Assembly (NCBI RefSeq): GCF_014837145.1
Contig: NZ_JACYFS010000001.1
Coordinates: 1-64,000, forward strand
From: Chryseobacterium caseinilyticum
GTDB taxonomy: Bacteria > Bacteroidota > Bacteroidia > Flavobacteriales > Weeksellaceae
Direction: 5' to 3'
Length of the DNA: 64,000 bases
Of the stretch, positions 35,770 to 45,098 are shown one piece after another. Position 1 is the first letter of the stretch; every line of letters starts with the position of its first letter. Under the pieces are notes generated by a model. The model saw only the letters and a program-made list of their open reading frames with translations. It was not told the origin of the DNA and did no database searches. The position numbers were made by a program, and so were the translations under genes.

Positions 35770-36018
35770 ATGGAGACAAATATAGCACACGAACAAACTG
35801 TAACCAAGGTAATGGAAGCTCTTGAAAGCATTCGTCCGTTTTTGAACAAAGACGGTGGCGATATAGAGCTTTTGGATGTGAAAGATAATACCGTTTTTGT
35901 AAAACTTCTGGGAAACTGTTCAGGTTGCTCTCTTAATTTCTCAACTTTGAAATTAGGGGTAGAAAATACCATCAAGCAACACGCTCCCGAAATTGAAAAG
36001 GTAGTGAATGTAGAATAA
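35770..36018 (+). CDS. NifU C-terminal domain (Nfu-type) Fe-S scaffold
   Basis: The start is set at METNIAHEQTVTKVMEALES, since upstream codons are unconserved and lie in the spacer after mrp. The 82-residue protein is a single Nfu domain: IRPFLNKDGGDIELLDV and the cluster-binding CxxC in GNCSGCSLN. Two such proteins bind a 4Fe-4S cluster between them and pass it to apoproteins. It lies 41 bases downstream of the Mrp-type carrier, making a compact Fe-S delivery pair, and is followed by a terminator. Confidence 0.92.
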   Translation: METNIAHEQTVTKVMEALESIRPFLNKDGGDIELLDVKDNTVFVKLLGNCSGCSLNFSTLKLGVENTIKQHAPEIEKVVNVE

Positions 36019-36040
36019 AAAATACAACAATATATTTTTT

Positions 36041-36070
36041 AAAGACAGACTTTTTGGGTCTGTCTTTTTT
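36041..36070 (+). terminator. Terminator of the Mrp-Nfu operon
   Basis: AAAGACAGAC pairs with GTCTGTCTTT around a 7-base loop and runs into further T. It lies 22 bases after the Nfu stop codon. Confidence 0.85.
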
Positions 36071-36172
36071 TGTTGTAAAACGTTTGATGCGAAACCTTGA
36101 CAAGGTTAATCTGCAAGGTGATGGTAATCTTGACAAGGTTTATATTGAATGATAGCTGTAAATTTCAATAGG

Positions 36173-36190
36173 AACGGGCTTTAGCCCGTT
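36173..36190. repeat. GGGCTTTAGCCC palindrome (REP-like)
   Basis: AACGGGCTTTAGCCCGTT is a perfect 18-base palindrome, followed by a related GGCTTTAGCC about 25 bases on. Two copies of CTTGACAAGGTT lie just upstream (36095-36140). Such short palindromes recur between genes in Flavobacteriia. Here it may also end the minus-strand hydrolase transcript (stop at 36226). Confidence 0.6.
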
Positions 36191-36225
36191 TTCCAATTGC
36201 ACATTTAAATGGCTTTAGCCAAAAT

Positions 36226-36759
36226 TTATTTTTTAGAACTAATGTATGACTCAATCTCAACAAGGCTTTCATGGAATTTTTCCAAACGGTGATTGTCATC
36301 CACTTCAATTAATTTTACATTATTTAAATCTTTTTCAAAAAGCCAGTTCTGACCTAAAACCGAATCTTTTTTAGTAGCAATTATCAGAGCATTTTCAGGA
36401 TTATTAAATTTCTGCAATTGTGGAATCAATGTTTCGGGAAATTCAAAATCAGCAACTCGTTCGTCAATATTCAGAAGCGGACTGCTTAAAATCAAAATTG
36501 AATTTTTACCTTTCTTCAATCTTCTTTCACGAAGTTGATAAGCGAAATTTGCTCCGGTAGAATCTCCTACTAAGATTGGATTATCAATATTTTCCAATTT
36601 CAATTCGGCTTCATCGAGAAGTTCGGAAATGTTGCTGTCGTTTTTCCACTCAACAAAATCGTAATTGAATTGGTCTTTAAAATGATCTTTTAAATTGATA
36701 AATTTTCTGGAGTGCTGGTCTGAACCGAGGCCGTGGATGTAGAGGAGGGTGGGTTTCAC
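36226..36759 (-). CDS. YqiA-like alpha/beta hydrolase
   Basis: The 177-residue protein is a minimal alpha/beta hydrolase: LLYIHGLGSDQHSRKFINLK at the oxyanion strand, nucleophile Ser in LVGDSTGANFAYQL, acid near IATKKDSVLG, and histidine in VDDNHRLEKF. Size and pattern fit the UPF0227/YqiA esterase group, which hydrolyses acyl esters in vitro. It is cytosolic and monocistronic. Confidence 0.8.
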   Translation of the reverse strand: MKPTLLYIHGLGSDQHSRKFINLKDHFKDQFNYDFVEWKNDSNISELLDEAELKLENIDNPILVGDSTGANFAYQLRERRLKKGKNSILILSSPLLNIDERVADFEFPETLIPQLQKFNNPENALIIATKKDSVLGQNWLFEKDLNNVKLIEVDDNHRLEKFHESLVEIESYISSKK

Positions 36760-37193
36760 GATACGTTATAGATTTTATTGAATTTAAATTTAAAAATACA
36801 AATTTTCAGATAGAAAAGATGCTCAATTGTATTTAAAAAACACATAAGATAGTTTTATTCTGACTCCGAAAACCTAGTCAGAGTTTTTCTTTTATGCTTA
36901 ATTTTCACGTGCTTAATTTTTTGGTTTTTCTCACCTGGTTTTCCAAGATTTATCTCAATAGTAAATTATCCTGACAAGTTTTTTCGGGTAACAAAAAGTG
37001 CAGTGTTTAATTTTTTTTAATAGAATTTTGCTTTTTAACGAGCATAGAGCGATCATATAGCGATGATATACCGATCATAGAGACGTAATAGGATTAAAAT
37101 CTTTTAAATTTAAGAACTGTTTAACTTTTTCTGAGAGCTGAAATTTTTTTAAGATTACCTCGACAAGATTGATTAGCAACGAATCTTAATCAA
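36760..37193. other. Intergenic stretch with a hairpin and an 11-bp tandem repeat
   Basis: No gene is visible. TCTGACT (36859-36865) and AGTCAGA (36876-36882) followed by GTTTTTC look like an orphan terminator. Three near-identical 11-base units occur at 37048-37080. The rest is AT-rich. Confidence 0.5.
37048..37080. repeat. Three-copy 11-bp tandem repeat
   Basis: AGCGATCATAT, AGCGATGATAT and ACCGATCATAG lie head to tail with one to three changes each. Every unit contains the near-palindrome GATCAT or GATGAT. The tract lies about 170 bases beyond the 3' end of the large T9SS gene and is not associated with a start codon. Confidence 0.7.
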
Positions 37194-37223
37194 ACAAAAA
37201 AGCCCCGGAAAATTCCAGGGCTT
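37194..37223 (-). terminator. Terminator of the T9SS protein gene
   Basis: On the minus strand AAGCCCTGGAA pairs with TTCCGGGGCTT (one mismatch), followed by TTTTTTG. It starts 23 bases after the stop codon. Confidence 0.8.
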
Positions 37224-37245
37224 CAACAAAATCAAATATGAAATT

Positions 37246-40200
37246 TTACTTCACAATTACTCTTTTTACTTCACCTTCTGAAGTTTTTATTAAATAAACT
37301 CCGGTATTGAGTTTTGAGGTGTCGATGGTTAAGGCAGATTTTTCTTTTCCAAGAAGTTTCCCGCTCATATCGTAGAGTTCATAACCCTGAGCTCTGTTGA
37401 AATACAGAGTATTTCCTTTGTTCACAGGATTCGGGAAAATATTGAAAGTTGCTTTTTCAGTTTTTACTTCACCTGTTGATAATGTTGGTGAAAGGGCAAC
37501 TTCGTACATCGATAATGTCCCACTGATCTCGTTGGCAACGATGACGTAGGCTTTTCCATTGGTCATATTTGCGGCAGGAATGAAAGTGATTCCTTCCGGA
37601 CCGTTGTCGCCACCAAATGCAGATGTGGATCTTGAATGTTTGTAATCAACAAATGTTACATTGTTCGCATCTGTCACGTTGTAGACCATCACGCCTCCGG
37701 TTCTTTCCAGAGTGATGAATGCGAAAGTCTGTCCGTTGATGTTTCCCAAAGTAACGCCTTCCGGTTCAGGACCTTTTGCACGGCTTCGGGTTTTTGCTCC
37801 GTTGGCTTCGTTGTCGGCATTGAAAATCAATGGATGGTAGGCTGCGGTGTGTCTTTCAAACTGATCTCCACTGTCGAAAACGATTTGTTTTGTATCTGCG
37901 TTAAAAATGGAGAATGATCTCGCTCCCAAAGCATGGATTTCTTCGAAATCGGTGTCTCCATCGGTGTTTCCATTCACATTCGTTACTCTGAATCTTCCTA
38001 AATTATGCGAAGCTTTTAGAATCGAAGCATTCGGGAACAGGTTTGAATCTAAGGTATATCCATTTGCTCCAACGGTTGTTCTTTCGCTGAATCCTCCCAG
38101 ATCTTTTTCGTCACCTTCGTTGGCGGTCACCAGATAATTGGTGTTTCCAATTTTGTATGAAGCCATTGCATCCGGATTATAATATGCTTTTACAGGCCAG
38201 TTGGCGATTAAAACTTCACCGTTATTGTCTGAAGCATCGAAACCATTTCCCGGAAGACTCATGTCTTTTTTACCTAATCCCCAAATTCCGGTTAACGCTT
38301 TTGTTGTTAAATTAACTTCGATAACCGCATTATTTTCCTGACATGAAACCCATGCTTTCTGGCTGTCCGGACTGATCGCGATATATTCAGGTTCAAGATC
38401 CTGAGCCAAAGTGCTGGTCGATTTTGCTTTTCTTCCTCCGGTCGCAGCTAAAGTAGCTTCCTGTCCATTAAACTGAGTGAATCCAAGTGTTGTTACACTC
38501 GTCTGCGTCAAAGCCTGGATTCCTGCTACCGTTAAAACAGGTACATCGATAATAGTTATTGAACCTTCCGGATCTACCGTGTAGGCATCGTTCGGTTCGC
38601 CTTCGTTGGCGGTCATTACTTTAGTTCCGTCTGGGGTGAAAGTAATCATATCCGGAAGAACGCCCACTTCAAGTTGTTTCAGGAAAACACCGTTGATATC
38701 GAAAAACACCACTTTACCGTTCCCCTGAGGATTTGTACCGTTGGGAGAAGCGACTGCAATGATTCCGTTCTTTACAGCAATGCTTGTGATTCCACCGTAC
38801 GGCAACATATTGACAGTCTGGATAACCGTTGGGGTAGTAGGATTTGAGAAATTTATGATGTCAAAAACGTCTGTTAAAGAACTGATGGTAAAAAGTCTTT
38901 GTGTGGCAGCATCATGAACTACAATTTCTGTTGAACTTGTGCTGTTTCCTGAAGGATCAAAACTACCGATGTAATTTAATGAAATTTGATTGGAAGGAAC
39001 CGGTGCCGCTTTATCGTTATCAATAATATAAATGGTAGCATTTGCGTCGCCTGTGATTGTTGTACCAACCGGATTTTCAAGTCCAACTACAAAATATTCA
39101 GCTTGCTGTTCTTCCAAAGTATCGTCGGTAATCGGAATATTAACGGTAACGCTTGTCGTGGAAGGTGTAATATTGATGGTCTGATTAGCCAATGTATAAT
39201 CACTGCTGCTTGCAGTGTTGAAAGAGGCAGGTTTTACCACTAAATTGACGGTTGCGTTTGAAGGATTGTTAACGTTGATTTTAAAAGCTAACGTTCCCGC
39301 ATTTTCATTGACTTTAATTAAGTTTTTCTCCAATGCAATGCTCGTTCCTGCCGTAGTAAAAGTACTTGAAGTCGCTGCTGTTACCGCATTGTCGCTAGTA
39401 TCTTCAACCAGATTTGGTTTTAAAGCTAAATAGTAAGCCTGATTTGGAATCAAACCTGCGGTTGGGATAACCGTAATCGCATTGTTCGCAAAAGTTGTAG
39501 TGAAAGGAACTAGAGTTCCGGTTGCGTTGTTCAATCTTAATTCAATCAAACTCTGAGCATTGGCGGCAGTAATCGGAGAATTGTCGATTAATCTTACATT
39601 TTCGTTGAATGTAATTGTAGGGTTTGCCGTTGTTGAAGCATTGTTCACGTTGTTTGCCGGCAAATAGGCAACGTTTGGTGGAGTAGTGTCGACAACTCCG
39701 GCCGGAGTTGCGTCTACAGTGAAATTGTCAAACCTGTTGTTTCCAACAGCACCTCCTGCACCTTGTGCGAATTCTACTTTCAGTTTGAAATTAGGATTAT
39801 TTGAAACTCCCGCAACTGCAGAAAAATCAAATGTAATCAACTGTGGATTGGCATCCTGTGAAGTGACCGTCTGATAAGGTACAAAAGTAGTTCCGTCTAA
39901 AGAGTAAAACCAGTTCTGATTTCCTGCTCCCGATCCCGAACGTCTCGTTGTAAATTTAACAACAACATTATTGTAACCTGTCGTAGGCAAAAGAAACTGT
40001 ACATTTCCGTTAATCGGATAATTATATCTTAAATGTGTTCCGGAAGCGTCTCCGTTTCTGGCGTTTAAATTCTCAATATTGAAATTTTGGTTGACACCAT
40101 TTGCGAAATCAATAAAAGTATCTGTGCTTCCTGTTCCTGTGGAAACTGCTGTGATGGAGCCATTCAGAAGTGATGTAGTGGGAGTGGTGATTGCTGCAAC

Positions 40201-40314
40201 GGATGTACTGTTATTAAAATTCCAGTAATGAACCAAAGTGCTCTGTCCCGAAACTGAACCGTAAAATAATGCGGCAATAGGCAGTAAACCTCTCAAAAGA
40301 TATTTGTTCTTCAT
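37246..40314 (-). CDS. Choice-of-anchor I domain protein exported by type IX secretion
   Basis: The 1022-residue protein has a signal peptide ending near GSVSGQS and a jelly-roll-like N-terminal domain to about 205. An SbsA-type Ig-like domain (about 210-325, TPPNVAYLPANNV) and a Calx-beta domain (about 328-435, VNENAGTLAFKI to IYIIDND) follow. A large beta-propeller-like choice-of-anchor I domain (about 445-945) contains TANEGEPNDAYTVDPEGSI, DLEPEYIAISPD and GPEPEGVTLG. The last ~75 residues (FNIFPNPVNKGNTLYFNRAQ to EVKRVIVK) are a type A T9SS sorting domain, cleaved during surface attachment. The propeller resembles phytase- or alkaline-phosphatase-associated folds; the reaction is unknown. 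The gene is monocistronic with a clear terminator. Confidence 0.9.
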   Translation of the reverse strand: MKNKYLLRGLLPIAALFYGSVSGQSTLVHYWNFNNSTSVAAITTPTTSLLNGSITAVSTGTGSTDTFIDFANGVNQNFNIENLNARNGDASGTHLRYNYPINGNVQFLLPTTGYNNVVVKFTTRRSGSGAGNQNWFYSLDGTTFVPYQTVTSQDANPQLITFDFSAVAGVSNNPNFKLKVEFAQGAGGAVGNNRFDNFTVDATPAGVVDTTPPNVAYLPANNVNNASTTANPTITFNENVRLIDNSPITAANAQSLIELRLNNATGTLVPFTTTFANNAITVIPTAGLIPNQAYYLALKPNLVEDTSDNAVTAATSSTFTTAGTSIALEKNLIKVNENAGTLAFKINVNNPSNATVNLVVKPASFNTASSSDYTLANQTINITPSTTSVTVNIPITDDTLEEQQAEYFVVGLENPVGTTITGDANATIYIIDNDKAAPVPSNQISLNYIGSFDPSGNSTSSTEIVVHDAATQRLFTISSLTDVFDIINFSNPTTPTVIQTVNMLPYGGITSIAVKNGIIAVASPNGTNPQGNGKVVFFDINGVFLKQLEVGVLPDMITFTPDGTKVMTANEGEPNDAYTVDPEGSITIIDVPVLTVAGIQALTQTSVTTLGFTQFNGQEATLAATGGRKAKSTSTLAQDLEPEYIAISPDSQKAWVSCQENNAVIEVNLTTKALTGIWGLGKKDMSLPGNGFDASDNNGEVLIANWPVKAYYNPDAMASYKIGNTNYLVTANEGDEKDLGGFSERTTVGANGYTLDSNLFPNASILKASHNLGRFRVTNVNGNTDGDTDFEEIHALGARSFSIFNADTKQIVFDSGDQFERHTAAYHPLIFNADNEANGAKTRSRAKGPEPEGVTLGNINGQTFAFITLERTGGVMVYNVTDANNVTFVDYKHSRSTSAFGGDNGPEGITFIPAANMTNGKAYVIVANEISGTLSMYEVALSPTLSTGEVKTEKATFNIFPNPVNKGNTLYFNRAQGYELYDMSGKLLGKEKSALTIDTSKLNTGVYLIKTSEGEVKRVIVK

Positions 40315-40477
40315 TTTTACAATTTATTATTTGTGCAAAAATGAACGTTATAGGTTGTGAGGGTTTTACGGGAAGGTTATGAAATGGTTAAGATTTTGGT
40401 TTTATTGGTAGAAATTTTTTAAGAAATTGTTAATTCTTTACAAGATGTATTATTTAATTAAAAAAAATTAATTGGTA

Positions 40478-40990
40478 CTAAAGAAAGATTCTATTGTCTT
40501 TATGTTTTGTAGCTTTTACGGTGTCAATACATTTTTTGAATTCTGTATTCTTATAGAGAATTTTTAACAATTCAACTTTAAAATTAAAAATATCTTTGTC
40601 GGAAGCGCTCAGTTTACTTTCTTCATTAACTAAGTATGAAATTGATGTATGTGATTTTTGTTTATTATGCTTCTTTACAACTACTATCTCATGAAAATCT
40701 GGCATAGTAATAATCTTTGAATCACTAATGTATCTTTCACCTCCTAAGGTATCAATATATTTTTCAAAAAATAATTTAGAAATTGTATTGGTCTCCTTTC
40801 GTGATAAAATGATGGTATCTGCGAAGTCTGAAAAAAGGGTATTGAATTTTCCTGATTTAAGATTGTATTCAAAATTATCATCCGAAAAATTGAGTTCGTA
40901 ATCGTTAAAATGATTTGGATCGTACTTTCTTACATTACTTTTTTTACAGGTAACCATTAAAAAGCATAAAATTAAAAATGTATATCGCAT
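40478..40990 (-). CDS. Lipoprotein of unknown function
   Basis: The start is taken at MRYTFLILCFLMVTCKKSN, five codons inside the longest frame, because this gives a clean lipoprotein signal with Cys as the lipidated residue. The remaining ~155 residues are Lys/Asp-rich without a known domain (YELNFSDDNFEYNLKSGKF near the N-terminus). It is more AT-rich than its neighbours. It lies 44 bases downstream of ppx on the same strand and could be cotranscribed with it. Confidence 0.7.
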   Translation of the reverse strand: MRYTFLILCFLMVTCKKSNVRKYDPNHFNDYELNFSDDNFEYNLKSGKFNTLFSDFADTIILSRKETNTISKLFFEKYIDTLGGERYISDSKIITMPDFHEIVVVKKHNKQKSHTSISYLVNEESKLSASDKDIFNFKVELLKILYKNTEFKKCIDTVKATKHKDNRIFL

Positions 40991-41034
40991 ATTTAGATTT
41001 AACAATGCTAGAAAATTTGATAACTAATAGGATG

Positions 41035-41919
41035 CTATCTTTCCCCCGAAACCCTCTCATAAATATTATGAATCAACCCATCCGCGACAGAAATTTTCGG
41101 AACAAAAATCTTGTTGATATCTGCCCAGTGCATTACAAAATTGTAGATTTTAAGGGCGTGAACCAAAACATCCGCTCTGTCTTGTCTGAAGCCGTATTTG
41201 GTCATTCTTTCTTCAACCGTTAGATCGTTGAATTCTTTGTAAGCCTTCTTCAGGTAAGCGATGGACATGGGTTTGCCGTCTTTGGTTTTGCTCATCGAGA
41301 ACACTTTGTTGATGTTTCCGCCGGAACCGATGGCTACAATCTGTTTTTTGCTGCTGATGTTGGCCTTGATTTCCTCTTTCATTTCCTTCCAGTTGTCGTC
41401 TGTTACAAGGTTATTGAGAAGTCGGATGGTTCCGATGTTGAAAGATTTTTCATAGACCATTTTGTCATTTTCGTAGAATGTTAATTCGGTAGAACCACCG
41501 CCAACGTCTACATAAAGATAGGCGAAGTCTTTGTCGAGACCTTCTGCAACGTGGTTTTCGTACACCAAAGTTGCTTCTTCGTCACCGGAAATAATTTCAA
41601 TGGAAAGATCAGCGTAATTTTTTACTTTTTCAATAATTTCCTTTCCGTTTTCAGCATCACGCATCGCACTAGTGGCACAGGCTCTGTAATGTTCAACTTT
41701 ATAGACTTTCATCAGATCACTGAAAATTTTCATAGAATCCAGGACCATTTTTTCACGCTCGTCACCAATTTTCCCAAGGGTAAATACATCCATTCCCAAT
41801 CGCAGAGGAATTCGCAGGAGATTTAATTTAATAAATTCCGGTTTTCCGTTTTGAATTTTCACCTCGTTGATTAAAAGTCGGGCTGCATTACTTCCTATGT
41901 CTATCGCTGCAATGATCAT
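41035..41919 (-). CDS. ppx: Ppx/GppA family exopolyphosphatase
   Basis: The 294-residue protein has the actin-like ATPase fold of the family: AAIDIGSNAARLLI (phosphate 1), SAMRDAENG, YVDVGGGSTELTFY (phosphate 2) and AIGSGGNINKVF. It lacks the C-terminal HD-like domain of E. coli Ppx, which is usual in Bacteroidetes. It hydrolyses terminal phosphates of polyphosphate or pppGpp. The polyphosphate kinase gene lies 435 bases upstream on the same strand, so synthesis and breakdown genes are paired. Confidence 0.92.
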   Translation of the reverse strand: MIIAAIDIGSNAARLLINEVKIQNGKPEFIKLNLLRIPLRLGMDVFTLGKIGDEREKMVLDSMKIFSDLMKVYKVEHYRACATSAMRDAENGKEIIEKVKNYADLSIEIISGDEEATLVYENHVAEGLDKDFAYLYVDVGGGSTELTFYENDKMVYEKSFNIGTIRLLNNLVTDDNWKEMKEEIKANISSKKQIVAIGSGGNINKVFSMSKTKDGKPMSIAYLKKAYKEFNDLTVEERMTKYGFRQDRADVLVHALKIYNFVMHWADINKIFVPKISVADGLIHNIYERVSGER

Positions 41920-42078
41920 GTTGTTGATTGTGTATTTTATTGAATTTCAGTTATTTAAATTAAAATCAAATTTGTTTTAAAATCCGAATTTACAAAAATT
42001 AATTCTTAATGGCTGACTTGACGCATTTAAAATCAATTTCAACCATGTTTTCCAAAATTAAGTTTAATTAAAAATAAA

Positions 42079-42147
42079 GGCTTCGACAGGCTCAGCCTGA
42101 CACCGTATAACTTAGCGACGTCACGCTGAACCTGTCGACGCGTTGTG
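42079..42147. repeat. Dispersed palindromic repeat, copy 1
   Basis: GGCTTCGACAGGCTCAGCCT (starting at 42080) and the inverted partner TCACGCTGAACCTGTCGACG (starting at 42122) can pair into a long imperfect hairpin. A second copy lies at 44694-44804, on the other side of ppk. The unit is GC-rich against an AT-rich background. Confidence 0.8.
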
Positions 42148-42354
42148 ATAATAGTACTGGTGTAGATAAATTTTTCCGGTCATTTTTCCACCCTTTAGGG
42201 TTGGGGAAAAGAAAAATGCTCTGAAAATTTGGCTTACAATTTTTCTTAAAAATTATATATGCTTCTACGGCGCAGCTTAATGATTTTCTCTTGTAAATCT
42301 AAAAATCGAAAGCCTATTTGTCCTTAAAAATTTAATAATCTTAATCTTTCAAAA

Positions 42355-44427
42355 TTACTTTCCACCCGTTTTTGCTTTCAGATATTTGTAGGTTTCAATC
42401 TGTGAACGGCATTCTTTTTCACCGTTACTGATGTATTCGTTGCTTAATTTTTTATCTAAAATTCTTGCTTTTACATTATCGCTCAGCTGAATGTCAAGTA
42501 TATCTTTCAGTTCTTTCTTGAGGTTTTTGTCTGTGATTTTTGCGGCAGCTTCAATTCGGTAATCCAGGTTTCGGTTCATCCAGTCGGCAGAAGAAATGTA
42601 AATGTCCTCAGCGCCTTTGTTGTAGAAATACATCACTCTGGCGTGTTCCAGATATTCGTCTACGATGCTGATGGCTTTTATTTTTTCTTTAAAATCCTTC
42701 TGATTAATGGCACAGTAAATTCCACGTACAATGATTTTAATAACCACTCCGGCTGCTGCTGCCTCGTACAGTTTGGTGATCAAGGCACGGTCACTTACTG
42801 AATTGGCTTTAATGATCATCTGCGCTTTTCTTCCTGCTTTTGCTTCTTCAATTTCTTTATCGATATGATGTACAATTTTTTCACGCATAAACTGCGGACA
42901 AACCATCAGATTTTTGCAGGTTTTCAGTACAGAAAGATAATCGTCTTTAGGTTTCTTCAATACTGTGAAGACTTTGTTGATATCTGCCATAATGCCTCTG
43001 TCAGAAGTCATAATCAAATGGTCCCCATAGATTCTGGCTGTTTTTTCATTGAAATTTCCAGTGCTGACAAATCCGTATTGTAATGTTTTATTATGAACAC
43101 GTTTTTTAATAATACAAAGTTTAGCATGAACTTTTTTATCAGGAATTCCTATTAAAACAGTGATTCCTTCCGGCTCAAACATTTCTTTCCATTTTAAATT
43201 GGATTCTTCATCAAATCTTGCCTGAAGCTCGAGCATTACCGTCACTTCTTTGCCGTTTCTCGCAGCATAAATTAAAGCATTGCTAATTTTTGAGTTGCTC
43301 GCCAATCGGTAAGCTGTAATTTGAATAGATTTCACATCAGGATCCATCGCAGCCTCACGCAAAAGGTCGATTACGGGCGTATATGTGTGGTATGGGAAAC
43401 TCAAAAGAACATCGTGTTTCAGAATAACATCCGTCACTCTTTCGCCATGCTCAAAAGCCTGGTGCGTAAATGAAGTCCGCTCAACCGGCTTTTTATAATA
43501 TTCAAAAACATCAGGAAAATCCATAAAATGTTTAAAATTATGAATCTTTCCTCCAGGAATGATGCTGTCTTTTTTGCTTAAATTTAATTTCCGGATGAGC
43601 AATTCGAGCATCGCTTTATCCATATCTTTATCGAAAACAAAACGTGTCGGCTTACCTTTCCGTCTGTTTTTCAGGCCTTTTTCTATTTTTTCGGCAAAAT
43701 TGGTTTTGATGTCGTTATCAATATCCATTTCTGCATCTTTGGTCACTTTAAAAGAGTTGGCAGAAAACTCATCATATCCAAAGTAAGAGAATATATGTGG
43801 AAGATTGAATGTGATGACATCTTCTAAAAGCATGACATTTTTTTCCTCTAAATCTTCCGTTGGCAGAAGCACAAACCTTCCCACAAAACGCGATGGAATT
43901 TCAATAATTGCATAATTGCTGCGGTAGTTCCAGTCTTTTTTTCTCATGGCAACACCAAGATACAAACTCTTGTCTCTAAGATAAGGCATCGGCGTGTTTT
44001 CATGCAGAAGAATCGGAATCACATTGGATTCCACCACTTCATCAAAATACTGTCTCACAAAATTCTTCTGGATGGCAGTCAGATTTTTTGAAGTTTTAAT
44101 GAAAACCTTCTGTTCTGCCATTTCAACCTGAATTTTTTTCCAGGTCCTGTCGAAATCTGCCTGTTGGGTAATCACAATCTCATTTATTCTCTGAAGAATT
44201 TTTGACGGGGGCTGATAAAATGATTCGGCAATCACTTTTTCCTTGAAATCCATCGCACGTTTCAGTCCGGCAACGCGCACTCTGAAAAACTCATCAAGAT
44301 TGTTTGAGAAAATCCCTAAAAAACGAATTCTGAGGTGCAGAGGCACGTTTTCGTCCATTGCTTCCTGTAAAACTCTTTCGTTAAATGCTAACCATGTAAC
44401 ATCTCTGGGATTAAAATGTAAAGACAT
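42355..44427 (-). CDS. ppk1: Polyphosphate kinase 1
   Basis: The 690-residue enzyme polymerises the gamma-phosphate of ATP into polyphosphate at the inner membrane. The N-terminal domain starts NPRDVTWLAFNERVLQEAMD. The phospholipase-D-like core contains QITAYRLASNSKISNALIYA, the phospho-histidine region KVHAKLCIIKKR and the second histidine in DEYLEHARVMYF. YISSADWMNRNLDYRIE is a family signature. The length is normal. Ppx follows downstream, and the intergenic repeats lie on both sides. Confidence 0.96.
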   Translation of the reverse strand: MSLHFNPRDVTWLAFNERVLQEAMDENVPLHLRIRFLGIFSNNLDEFFRVRVAGLKRAMDFKEKVIAESFYQPPSKILQRINEIVITQQADFDRTWKKIQVEMAEQKVFIKTSKNLTAIQKNFVRQYFDEVVESNVIPILLHENTPMPYLRDKSLYLGVAMRKKDWNYRSNYAIIEIPSRFVGRFVLLPTEDLEEKNVMLLEDVITFNLPHIFSYFGYDEFSANSFKVTKDAEMDIDNDIKTNFAEKIEKGLKNRRKGKPTRFVFDKDMDKAMLELLIRKLNLSKKDSIIPGGKIHNFKHFMDFPDVFEYYKKPVERTSFTHQAFEHGERVTDVILKHDVLLSFPYHTYTPVIDLLREAAMDPDVKSIQITAYRLASNSKISNALIYAARNGKEVTVMLELQARFDEESNLKWKEMFEPEGITVLIGIPDKKVHAKLCIIKKRVHNKTLQYGFVSTGNFNEKTARIYGDHLIMTSDRGIMADINKVFTVLKKPKDDYLSVLKTCKNLMVCPQFMREKIVHHIDKEIEEAKAGRKAQMIIKANSVSDRALITKLYEAAAAGVVIKIIVRGIYCAINQKDFKEKIKAISIVDEYLEHARVMYFYNKGAEDIYISSADWMNRNLDYRIEAAAKITDKNLKKELKDILDIQLSDNVKARILDKKLSNEYISNGEKECRSQIETYKYLKAKTGGK

Positions 44428-44693
44428 ATTTGTGTATAAAATTTCTCAAAAATACTAATAAAACCAGTCTTTTTTTTGATTCTTAAGTTAATTCTTAATT
44501 AAATTTTTAGTTGAAGAAAAATGAATCTATGGGTGGAAGTTTTTTATATTTTTTTTGTTGGTTCAGACATGAGGATAGATAAGTTTTTTTTGTATTGTGT
44601 TTTAGGGAGACAATGGCATTTCAGTGAGCTGAGAATACGAAGTTTTTTGATTAACTCTTTGTGGAATCGACAGTAAGCAAGCTTTAAAAAAAG

Positions 44694-44804
44694 AGGCTTC
44701 GACAGGCTCAGCCTGACACGTGATAAATGCTTATCTCGATTTATATATTATTTTGATCTACAAACGATAAGAATTAGCGCTGTCACGCTGAGCCCGTCGA
44801 AGCG
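44694..44804. repeat. Dispersed palindromic repeat, copy 2
   Basis: GGCTTCGACAGGCTCAGCCT (starting at 44695) is identical to copy 1. The inverted arm TGTCACGCTGAGCCCGTCGA is separated by about 65 AT-rich bases. The arms complement each other closely. This is a REP/BIME-like unit between ppk and dnaK. Confidence 0.8.
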
Positions 44805-45007
44805 TTTTCGCCAGGCAAAAATTAAGTTTAAATCCAAAAAATTCAGCAGTAATAAAATTTTAGTTTAGATATTATCGAAACTTTAAAGATTTAATAATAA
44901 AGTGAAATATCTTGTCTTTCTTGTGCTAAGAAAACAGTTTCATCACTGTCATTTTAAGTCAAATCTATTTAAAAATTGTCTGAATTTAAATTTAAAAAAT
45001 CCAAAAC

Positions 45008-45048
45008 TGTCAATTTGTCATAAAAATTCCCATGGTACAGATATTGAG
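45008..45048 (+). promoter_or_regulatory. dnaK control region with TGTCA repeat and -24/-12-like element
   Basis: Two direct TGTCA copies (45008-45012 and 45016-45020) precede TGGTACAGATATTGA (45033-45047). The latter fits the sigma-54 pattern TGGYACR-N4-TTG except that the -12 GC is GA. Initiation would fall around 45058, giving a leader of about 40 bases. No CIRCE element is present. Confidence 0.4.
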
Positions 45049-45098
45049 AAAGTGAGAGTGTTATTACAATTTTAAAAATTAGAAAAAATATAAATATT

